Shown: positions 1-4,665 of the stretch, piece by piece
Numbering within the stretch: position 1 is the first letter of the stretch
Layout of the letters: the number at the start of each line of letters is the position of its first letter
DNA from: an uncultured Clostridia bacterium
GTDB lineage: Bacteria > Bacillota > Clostridia > Christensenellales > Borkfalkiaceae
DNA length: 5,526 bases
Assembly (NCBI GenBank): GCA_947632165.1
Contig: CANROI010000101.1
Coordinates: forward strand, 1 to 5,526
Reading direction: 5' to 3'
Made by a program: the position numbers and the translations under genes
Notes under the pieces: generated by a model
Database searches by the model: none
What the model was told of the DNA's origin: nothing
What the model saw: only the letters and a program-made list of their open reading frames with translations

Positions 1-9
1 AAGAAAAAA

Positions 10-435
10 ATGAACAAATTCAAAAGCAAGAAAGGCTTTACGCTTGCCGAACTCCTGATCGTCGTCGCGATCATCGCTGTCCTTATCGCAATTGCGGTTC
101 CGATTTTTATTGGAGCGCTTGACAATGCAAGAAAAGGCGTATTTCAGGCAAATATGCGTTCTCTCAAAGGTTTAGCCGTAACTCAGATTTTGACTGTTGA
201 CGGAGCTCTTAAAGCAGACGCGAATGCTGACGGCATTTGGACAGCACAAGGATATTGGGATCCTGATGGCACACTTCATCTTCTTCGTATTTACGATAAC
301 AAGGTAGCACAAACGGCAGATAAGGAAACTGAATACAGCGCTGACGCAGGAAAAGACTCAGATAACTGCGTAACCATCTCTATCACAAAAGCGGACATCT
401 CGCAGATTCAATACACGGCACCTGCAACTCCTTGA
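10..435 (+). CDS. Type IV prepilin-like protein (N-terminal methylation motif)
   Basis: The 141-residue product starts with a short basic leader (residues 1-9, ending K-K-G) followed by FTLAEL. This is the prepilin peptidase site: cleavage is expected between G9 and F10, F10 would be N-methylated, and E14 is the conserved Glu5 of the mature pilin. Residues 12-32 form one very hydrophobic helix (LLIVVAIIAVLIAIAVPIFI), the usual membrane anchor and filament-core helix. About 105 residues of polar globular domain follow, with one cysteine near residue 118, so no internal disulfide is possible. The product should be an inner-membrane pseudopilin or minor pilin assembled by a type IV pilus, type II secretion-like or competence machine. 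No assembly ATPase, platform protein or peptidase gene is in the window, so the system cannot be named. The gene is clearly AT-richer than the genes to its right. Only nine bases precede the ATG, so the ribosome binding site cannot be judged. No terminator follows directly; the first + strand one is at 791-826. Confidence 0.9.
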   Translation: MNKFKSKKGFTLAELLIVVAIIAVLIAIAVPIFIGALDNARKGVFQANMRSLKGLAVTQILTVDGALKADANADGIWTAQGYWDPDGTLHLLRIYDNKVAQTADKETEYSADAGKDSDNCVTISITKADISQIQYTAPATP

Positions 436-457
436 CCGATTTTATAGCATTATAATA

Positions 458-493
458 AGGCGATTCCTCGACTATGCTCGGAATGACATAATT
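458..493 (+). repeat. Partial copy (A) of the dispersed repeat
   Basis: The segment reads AAGGCGATTCCTCGACT, then TGCTCGGAATGACATAAT. The first part matches positions 1074-1090 of copy C. The end matches the GGAATGACATAATTGGGA tail of copy D (1281-1298). It appears to be a deleted copy that lacks the GTCAT-side half. It lies 22 bases after the pilin stop codon, so it is probably in the pilin 3' UTR. Confidence 0.7.
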
Positions 494-501
494 AGGAATG
501 G

Positions 502-826
502 CCGCGAGCAAAACCGCGCTTTTGCGCTGCGGGACACAATTTGCGCGACACCTCGCGCTGATTGTCAGTGCAAAGCGAATTTCGGGACCAAACCTGTTGA
601 CGCAGGAAGTAAGTTCGCTCACGACGATTTTTTTCGAACGTCCGTAGGGCGTGAGCAAAAAATCGTGTGAAATCCCCGTGTCCGCCAGGGATGAACGGAT
701 ACGGGGCGGCGATGCGAAGGGTGTAAGAGAAGGAAAGTCCTCTTTCGTTTCTTTTCAACAGACTTGCCTTTTCTCCCCCAAGCAGAGCCCGGCGGGGCGT
801 TCGAAAGAACGCCCCGCCCTTTTTTT
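502..826 (+). ncRNA. Candidate structured RNA: tandem hairpins ending in an intrinsic terminator
   Basis: Consecutive local stems cover most of this block. Stem 1: 502-513 with 520-532 (CCGC/GCGG, AGC/GCT, AAAA/TTTT, with bulges). Stem 2: 536-548 with 553-565 (ACAAT/ATTGT and GCGCGA/TCGCGC around a 2x2 internal loop). Stem 3: AGCGAA 574-579 with TTCGCT 614-619, enclosing CCTGT/GCAGG (593-606). Stem 4: CGATTTTTT 625-633 with AAAAAATCG 657-665, enclosing CGTCC/GGGCG (639-651). Stem 5: CCCCGTGTCCG 674-684 with CGGATACGGGG 696-706, 11 pairs with one G-T wobble. Stem 6: 726-734 with 738-745. The terminator (791-818 plus T tract) sets the + strand as the transcribed one. I do not recognise it as RNase P RNA, SRP RNA, tmRNA, 6S RNA or a riboswitch class, and no gene follows for it to regulate. 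It could instead be a structured 3' UTR of the pilin mRNA. No convincing promoter is visible. Confidence 0.35.
791..826 (+). terminator. Strong rho-independent terminator, GNRA-capped
   Basis: A perfect 12-bp stem, GGCGGGGCGTTC (791-802) with GAACGCCCCGCC (807-818), is closed by a GAAA tetraloop (803-806) and followed by C and seven T (820-826). The T tract lies only on the + strand side, so this ends rightward transcription, either of the pilin mRNA or of a separate RNA starting within 436-550. On the - strand the same stem has no U tail. Confidence 0.9.
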
Positions 827-851
827 GCCTTTTTGCCGCCCCCTTAATCAA

Positions 852-989
852 GTCATGCTGAGCCGCCGCAAAGCGGCGTGTCGAAGCATCGCCGCAGCGA
901 GCCCTGATACGCAGTCCGCTTTGACCGAGGGGATTCTCTCACCCCCTACGGGGGTTCGGAATGACAGGGAAAAAGCGGAGCGGAATGAC
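852..989. repeat. Dispersed repeat copy B (GTCAT ... GGAATGAC)
   Basis: It begins GTCATGCTGAGC (852-863) and ends with two GGAATGAC boxes (958-965 and 982-989), so GTCAT at one end faces ATGAC at the other as a short terminal inverted repeat. Inside are the hairpins CGCCGC/GCGGCG (864-878, loop AAA) and ACCCCC/GGGGGT (941-955, loop TAC). The core CGAGCCCTGATACGCAGTCCGCT (898-920) and the right half (929-990) are almost identical to copy D, apart from a few substitutions and small indels. No transposase is present, so any movement would need an enzyme supplied elsewhere. Confidence 0.8.
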
Positions 990-1018
990 AGGAGAAACCA
1001 TCCGAGCGTTCTTATTGT

Positions 1019-1167
1019 GTCATGCTGAACGGAGGCGTCAGCCGCAGTTGAAGCATCGCCGCAGCATTAAAACAAGGCGATTCCTCGACTTTGCTACTCG
1101 CCTACGGCTCGTGCCGCCCTTAGAGAATAGAATGCGGGCGGGGCGGAATGACATATTTGGGAATGAC
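1019..1167. repeat. Dispersed repeat copy C (divergent)
   Basis: It starts GTCATGCTGAAC (1019-1030), shares GAAGCATCGCCGCAGC (1050-1065) with copy B (884-898 region), and ends with GGAATGAC boxes at 1145-1152 and 1160-1167. The middle (1074-1130, AAGGCGATTCCTCGACT onward) differs from copies B and D but matches copy A. There are therefore at least two internal variants between conserved ends. Confidence 0.7.
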
Positions 1168-1179
1168 CGTCTGTTTACC

Positions 1180-1288
1180 GTCATACCGAGCGAAGCGAGC
1201 CCTGATACGAAGTCCGCTTAGGATAAGGGGATTCTCTCTCCCCCTACGGGGGGTTCGGAATGACAGGGAAAAAGCGGGGCGGAATGAC
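1180..1288. repeat. Dispersed repeat copy D
   Basis: It starts GTCATACCGAGCGAAGCGAG (1180-1199) and shares CCCTGATACG-AGTCCGCT with copy B. It continues with the CCCCC-TAC-GGGGG hairpin near 1240-1254 and ends with GGAATGAC boxes at 1257-1264 and 1281-1288. Relative to B it lacks most of the left-hand hairpin segment and is about 30 bases shorter. It lies just beyond the 3' end of the SPOR-like gene and may form its mRNA 3' end, since no other terminator is seen there. Confidence 0.8.
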
Positions 1289-1320
1289 ATAATTGGGATC
1301 ATACCTCCGTGTGGGGGGGG

Positions 1321-2022
1321 TTAAGAAAAATATGTATCCGCGTGAATGACTGCGAGCAGCAGTTCGACCTGCAGATAGCGCAGGTCTTTGGCGAACCGGA
1401 TCCCCTCCGCGATCTCCGTGCCCCGCCGCTCCGCGCGCATGAGCTCGGCGTTCCAGCGGTCATACAGGCCGCCGGCATTGTCCTGCCGCAGTCCCTTGAG
1501 CGAGGAGACGACACCGCGCACCGCCGCCCGCGCCTCTTCCTGCGAGACCTCCGTCCGCTCCAACCCGTTCGCCGTATCGTAGAGCATCCGCGCGCAGGTC
1601 TCGACGGTCGCAAGATTGGCCTCGACGCGCCCCTTCTCTTCCGCCGCATTCAGCGTAAATTCCTCGGCGGTGAGGGCGAGGAGCCCCGTCTCGACCCCTT
1701 TTTCGGACATGGACGTTCTCACCCGCTCGGCATCCGTCTGCGAAAAATAGCAGGCGAGCACCACGGCGCTCTTGCCGTCTACCTCGATGAGGTAGCCCGC
1801 GCCGCCCGACGCATATGCCTGCCCCGCGACGGCGGAGGCCGTCGTATCCTCGCAATCGTGCACGAGGAAGTAGTAGGTTCTGTCCATGCAGACGCGCGCG
1901 TAGTCCCTCCCATACCACCAAAATACGCCCACAAACAGACAGACGGTAAACAGAAATACCGCAAGAACGGCAACAAACATCCATGCGCTGTTCCCGCGGG
2001 GATGATTCTTATAAGGTTCCAT
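1321..2022 (-). CDS. Single-pass membrane protein with SPOR-like domain
   Basis: The 233-residue product has a short basic N-terminal segment (1-13) and one transmembrane helix at about 14-37. A region at about 49-118 resembles the SPOR peptidoglycan-binding fold: it opens YYFLVHDC, has two repeats of the strand-helix-strand type, and contains VVLACYFSQTDAERVRTSM, which parallels the usual 'V.VGPF.s.eeA' part of SPOR domains. A helical domain of about 110 residues (125-230) follows, which I do not recognise. By family analogy the product would sit in the cytoplasmic membrane with the SPOR-like part outside, bound to cell wall during division or sporulation; the SPOR assignment is by pattern only. 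The ATG at 2022 has no Shine-Dalgarno sequence, and TATAAT lies five bases upstream. An internal ATG at residue 15 would cut into the membrane helix, so the first ATG is kept. A terminator separates the gene from the U32 gene upstream, so it is probably its own unit. Confidence 0.75.
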   Translation of the reverse strand: MEPYKNHPRGNSAWMFVAVLAVFLFTVCLFVGVFWWYGRDYARVCMDRTYYFLVHDCEDTTASAVAGQAYASGGAGYLIEVDGKSAVVLACYFSQTDAERVRTSMSEKGVETGLLALTAEEFTLNAAEEKGRVEANLATVETCARMLYDTANGLERTEVSQEEARAAVRGVVSSLKGLRQDNAGGLYDRWNAELMRAERRGTEIAEGIRFAKDLRYLQVELLLAVIHADTYFS

Positions 2023-2033
2023 ACTGCATTATA
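2023..2033 (-). promoter_or_regulatory. Possible -10 box (TATAAT) at the SPOR-like gene start
   Basis: On the - strand a consensus TATAAT (2033-2028) is followed by GCAGT and then the ATG. The expected transcription start would fall at or next to the A of the start codon, giving a leaderless or nearly leaderless mRNA. That agrees with the missing Shine-Dalgarno sequence. However, no good -35 lies 16-18 bases upstream; TGTAAA is present but about 20 bases away. The position, after the terminator of the preceding operon, suits a promoter. Treat as weak. Confidence 0.3.
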
Positions 2034-2069
2034 TGACCCGCGCCGCGCCGATATTTACAGGCTGCCGCG

Positions 2070-2115
2070 AAACAAAGGAGCGCCCCGCGCCGCGAAATTT
2101 CGCGGCGCGGGGCGC
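2070..2115 (-). terminator. Terminator of the - strand operon: perfect 36-bp palindrome plus U-rich tail
   Basis: Positions 2080-2115 are a perfect inverted repeat: an 18-base arm GCGCCCCGCGCCGCGAAA is followed at once by its complement. In RNA this gives a 15-16 bp GC stem with an AAAUUU cap. On the - strand the stem is followed by TCCTTTGTTT (2079-2070), an interrupted U-rich tail. It lies 16 bases past the U32 stop codon and should end the RNase J-to-U32 transcript. The + strand side lacks a T tract. Confidence 0.75.
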
Positions 2116-2131
2116 CTGTCTGCAACATTCC

Positions 2132-3316
2132 TCACTGCCGTCTTCTCAGAAGGTCCCCCTCGTGCAGCAGATAGGGGCAAATAAAAGAATACTCCGCCTG
2201 CACGAGCTTGGCGTCCGCGCAGGGCTCGCCCTCCGCATCGCGCAGATCCCGCACGGGGATTTCCTTCGAGAAATTTTCGTCGGGAGAGAGGACCTCGAGG
2301 ACCTCCCCCTCGCGGAAACGGTTGCGCATTTCGACCTTCACGCGCCCCGCGGCGCAGCCGCGCACGTTCGCGATATAGCCGCAGTCGCCCTTCTGCTGCG
2401 AATTGTCGTAGGAGACCGTTCCGGGGTTCTTCCCGAACGCATAGGCGGTCGTGAACGCCCTGCCCGCCGTGCAGAGGAGTTCCCGCCCGAGCGCCTCGGT
2501 GTAGCCGCCGTCGAGGATCCGCCGGTAGGCGTTGACGACGGTCGCAAGATAGTACTCGCTCTTCATCCTGCCCTCGATCTTGAAGGAAGTGACGCCCGCC
2601 GCCGCGAACTCGGCAAGATGGGCGCTCATGTTGAGGTCCTTGCTGTTGAGAATGTAGGTCCCCCGCCCGTCTTCCTCGATGTCGTACCACTCTCCCCGCC
2701 CCTCGTCGCTCTGAATGCGGTAGCGGTAGCGGCACGCCTGAACGCAGGCGCCGCGGTTCGAAGAGCGGCCGTCGAAATAATCGGAGAGAAGGCATCTTCC
2801 GCTGTAGGAGATGCACATCGCGCCGTGGACGAACGCCTCGAGCTCGAGCCCGGGGACCTTCTCGTGGATCGCCGCGATCTCGGCGAGGGAGAGCTCCCGC
2901 GCGAGGACGACGCGGCTTGCGCCGAGGTCCTGCCAGAGCGCCGCCGCCTCCGCATTGAGGGTGTTGGCCTGCGTGGAGATATGAACGGGCAGCCGCGGCG
3001 CGACCCTTCTGCACAGGCGGAAGACGCCCGGATCGGAGATGAGCACGGCGTCTGCCCCGAGCGCTTCGAGCAGGCGGAAATGCGCCTCTAACGCGCGGAA
3101 ATCCGCATCTTTTGCAAAAATATTGGCACAGACGTACACTTTTTTGCCGCGCGCATGGGCATACCGGATCGCTTCGCCGAGTTCTTCGTCGGTGAAGTTA
3201 TCGGCAAAGCTGCGCAGCGAAAAGAGCTTGCCGCCGAGATAGACGGCGTCCGCCCCGAAGTAGAGGGCGGTCTTCAGTTTCCCGAGGTTCCCCGCGGGAG
3301 CGAGCAGTTCACACAT
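2132..3316 (-). CDS. trhP: U32 family protein, TrhP/YrrO-like (tRNA U34 hydroxylation)
   Basis: The 394-residue product begins MCELLAPAGN, the standard U32 N-terminus, and carries GADAVYLGG (21-29), STQANTLN (114-121) and the family signature E-x-F-x2-G-A-M-C-x4-G-x-C-x-L-S at 160-178. Cysteines C168, C175, C191 and C195 match the four that bind a [4Fe-4S] cluster in characterised U32 relatives such as UbiU/UbiV. Although labelled peptidases, U32 proteins studied in detail act in RNA or ubiquinone hydroxylation. The length suits YrrO/YegQ (TrhP), which hydroxylate wobble uridine of tRNA with prephenate as donor, rather than the longer RlhA. A TrmR-like methyltransferase directly upstream supports this role. 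The ATG at 3316 is chosen because GAGGG lies four bases before it and the family motif begins there. The longer reading from TTG at 3352 would start inside a hairpin loop and add unrelated basic residues. Confidence 0.88.
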   Translation of the reverse strand: MCELLAPAGNLGKLKTALYFGADAVYLGGKLFSLRSFADNFTDEELGEAIRYAHARGKKVYVCANIFAKDADFRALEAHFRLLEALGADAVLISDPGVFRLCRRVAPRLPVHISTQANTLNAEAAALWQDLGASRVVLARELSLAEIAAIHEKVPGLELEAFVHGAMCISYSGRCLLSDYFDGRSSNRGACVQACRYRYRIQSDEGRGEWYDIEEDGRGTYILNSKDLNMSAHLAEFAAAGVTSFKIEGRMKSEYYLATVVNAYRRILDGGYTEALGRELLCTAGRAFTTAYAFGKNPGTVSYDNSQQKGDCGYIANVRGCAAGRVKVEMRNRFREGEVLEVLSPDENFSKEIPVRDLRDAEGEPCADAKLVQAEYSFICPYLLHEGDLLRRRQ

Positions 3317-3336
3317 AGTTCCCTCGATCCATTCTT

Positions 3337-3366
3337 CCGCCCGCCTCCGCAAGCGGAGGCGGGCGG
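3337..3366. other. Perfect 14-bp GC hairpin between methyltransferase and U32 genes
   Basis: CCGCCCGCCTCCGC (3337-3350) and its exact complement (3353-3366) are separated by two bases. It lies 15 bases after the methyltransferase stop and 20 bases before the U32 start. In the direction of the genes (- strand) it is followed by AAGAATGG, not by U residues, so it should not terminate transcription efficiently. The T-rich run (ATTTGTTTTT, 3367-3376) is on the + strand side, where no sense gene precedes it. It may protect or process the mRNA, or block translation into the U32 gene. Strand-asymmetric terminator activity against antisense transcription is also possible. Confidence 0.6.
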
Positions 3367-3381
3367 ATTTGTTTTTACGGT

Positions 3382-3972
3382 TTATACGATCTTTGTGCTG
3401 ACGGCAAGTCCCTCGCCGACCTCGAGGATCTCGGTCAAGAAGTCGGGATCGGCCTCAAGCGCCGCAAGATACTCCCGGATATGCTCGACGAGCATCCGCC
3501 GCTTTTTGGGCGGTTCCCCGCGCACCCAGCCGAACAGGAGCACGTCGTCTGAGAGGAGGACGCCGCCTTTTCTCAAGAGCCGCTTGCAGTCGGGCAGATA
3601 CTTCAAGTACTGCACTTTGGGGCCGTCGAGAAAGATGAGGTCGTACTCCCCGCCGAGCAGAGGCAGGATCTCCCCCGCGTCGCCCTCGAGGACCCTGACC
3701 TGTCCCTCTGCCGAAAAAATCCCGAGATTTTTCCGCATGGCGGAAGCCCGCTCCGGATCGCGCTCGATGGCGGTCACTTGCCCGTGCGTCTTCAGCGCAA
3801 GCGCGATCGAAGTGAGCCCCTCCGCCGCGCCGATCTCGAGGATCTGCCGCGCCCCGATCCGCTCCGCTTCGGAAAGCAGGATCGCAAGCGTCTCGTCGGG
3901 GCAGGTCGGGTCCCGCCCCTTCTTCGCCTCTTCGCGCAGCGCGAGGAAGCGCGCCGTGAGCTCCTTCACCAC
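3382..3972 (-). CDS. trmR: SAM-dependent O-methyltransferase, TrmR/YrrM-like
   Basis: The 196-residue Rossmann-fold class I methyltransferase belongs to the metal-dependent O-methyltransferase (family 3) group. The SAM loop is EIGAAEG (46-52), the ribose-binding acid is E70 in TAIERD, and GDA (98-100) and YDLIFLDGPK (110-119) follow, then LLSDDVL (139-145). D116, D142 and D143 are likely Mg ligands; the third position is usually Asn (DN) and is Asp here. In Bacillus subtilis TrmR methylates 5-hydroxyuridine at tRNA position 34 to 5-methoxyuridine, and its gene is next to the U32 genes that make the hydroxyl group, as here. A small-molecule catechol-type substrate is the alternative. The start is GTG at 3972, overlapping the last 7 bases of the upstream gene, which suggests translational coupling. 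A second GTG follows at once, so the exact start may shift by one codon. Only a weak purine stretch precedes it. Confidence 0.85.
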   Translation of the reverse strand: MVKELTARFLALREEAKKGRDPTCPDETLAILLSEAERIGARQILEIGAAEGLTSIALALKTHGQVTAIERDPERASAMRKNLGIFSAEGQVRVLEGDAGEILPLLGGEYDLIFLDGPKVQYLKYLPDCKRLLRKGGVLLSDDVLLFGWVRGEPPKKRRMLVEHIREYLAALEADPDFLTEILEVGEGLAVSTKIV

Positions 3973-4631
3973 TCGTCGCCGCGCGCCGCGAAGCGTGCCT
4001 CATATGCCCTGCCCAAAATGCGGCCCACGACGGGAAAGGGAGAATTGGCCGCCGCCTGCGGCAGAGGCTCGTTGTTGTTCGTCGCAAAGATGCGGTGGAA
4101 GATCGCCGTCAACACCTCGATCTGTTCTCTGTAGATCTCGGCGTGCGCGCATTGGGTGCGGAACTCTTCGAACTCGGTCCGGGCAGTCTTGAGATCCCCT
4201 TCGTCGAGCTTGATGAGGATGTAGCAGTAGGCGGTCATATACTTCCAGCCCGCGCCGCCGCCGTGGCGCAGAACGTCGATGTAGCGCTTGGCCGTCGGAA
4301 GGTCGTCGAGCGCCATGCTCGCGCGGACGTACCGCCGGATCGCCACGATCCGCACAAGGAAGAAAAACGGGCTATTCATCTTCCGCTCGATGAGCGCGCG
4401 CTCCTCGTCGTACCTCTTTTCGGCGCAGAGCTTGCCGCATCTGATATTCAGATTGTCCTGCATGACGATCTTGGCGAGAACGAGCAGTGAAAGCAGGGCG
4501 AGCGCGAGAAGAAGGGAGCCGCTGAAGATGTAGCCCGGTTCCCGTTGTATGGCGAGGAGCCAGCTCCCGAACCCGAGAAAGATCGCCGCACAGACCGGCA
4601 GACCGATGTAGACAAACAAATTCCGTTTCAT
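3966..4631 (-). CDS. Two-helix membrane protein with helical, TPR-like cytoplasmic domain
   Basis: I do not recognise this 221-residue protein. Two hydrophobic helices at about 5-28 and 34-57, joined by a short loop (QREPGY), form an N-terminal hairpin anchor. Residues 60-190 are an amphipathic all-helical domain with repeated helix-turn-helix units (for example 95-122 and 130-160, with A/Y/L spacing and a 'DEGDLKTA' turn), reminiscent of degenerate tetratricopeptide repeats. The C-terminal tail is Ala/Arg-rich. With both termini probably cytoplasmic, it could tether partners to the membrane. It lies between RNase J and the tRNA-modification pair, 34 bases after the RNase J stop and overlapping trmR by 7 bases, so it is surely co-transcribed. 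A link to RNA metabolism is inference from position only. The ATG at 4631 has a strong ribosome binding site. Confidence 0.8.
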   Translation of the reverse strand: MKRNLFVYIGLPVCAAIFLGFGSWLLAIQREPGYIFSGSLLLALALLSLLVLAKIVMQDNLNIRCGKLCAEKRYDEERALIERKMNSPFFFLVRIVAIRRYVRASMALDDLPTAKRYIDVLRHGGGAGWKYMTAYCYILIKLDEGDLKTARTEFEEFRTQCAHAEIYREQIEVLTAIFHRIFATNNNEPLPQAAANSPFPVVGRILGRAYEARFAARGDEW

Positions 4632-4638
4632 AAGTTTT

Positions 4639-4646
4639 CCCCCCTC
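4639..4646 (-). promoter_or_regulatory. Shine-Dalgarno sequence of the membrane protein gene
   Basis: GAGGGGGG on the - strand lies seven bases upstream of the ATG at 4631. It sits inside the 34-base gap after the RNase J stop codon. No terminator or promoter is visible in this gap, so the gene depends on read-through from upstream. Confidence 0.75.
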
Positions 4647-4665
4647 ATGATTCCCCTCCGGGACG

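Larger units (their letters stand above)
436..1320. other. 885-bp intergenic region between convergent genes, repeats and hairpins, no credible CDS
   Basis: Open frames here on both strands are short, mutually overlapping, rich in Arg, Ser and Pro, and lack plausible start contexts or domains. Several simply translate the repeat copies. The region holds a hairpin cluster with its own intrinsic terminator (502-826) and three full plus one partial copy of a GTCAT-to-GGAATGAC repeat. It lies between the 3' ends of two converging genes, a typical place for elements tolerated by the genome. A run of eight G at 1313-1320 directly abuts the stop codon of the - strand gene. Confidence 0.8.

Noticed and set aside
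432..456. TTGACC followed by TATAAT as a promoter at the pilin gene end
   Set aside because: The spacer is only 13 bases, too short for a normal sigma-A promoter. The TATAAT alone is not enough.
732..740. GGAAAGTCC resembling the conserved RNase P RNA motif
   Set aside because: None of the other conserved RNase P blocks follow (no ACAGAA element or P4 partner), and the flanks form a small local hairpin instead.
492..851. 119-codon - strand frame and a 125-codon + strand frame (651-1028) in the spacer
   Set aside because: Both run through the terminator hairpin and repeat or hairpin sequence, lack a recognisable start signal, and have low-complexity basic composition. They fit translated non-coding DNA.
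1313..1320. Run of eight G as a phase-variation tract
   Set aside because: It lies just outside the stop codon of the - strand gene, so slippage there would not change a reading frame.
436..1320. CRISPR array
   Set aside because: The repeat copies are over 100 bases, unequal in length and spacing, and there are no uniform spacers or cas genes.
1309..3091. Long + strand open frames (291 and 352 codons) opposite the SPOR-like and U32 genes
   Set aside because: They are antisense shadows caused by GC-rich third positions of clear - strand genes. They show no domains and are highly Arg/Ala-rich.
3317..3352. Twelve-residue N-terminal extension of the U32 protein from TTG at 3352
   Set aside because: The codon lies in the loop of a stable hairpin, the extension is not family-like, and the ATG at 3316 has its own GAGGG.
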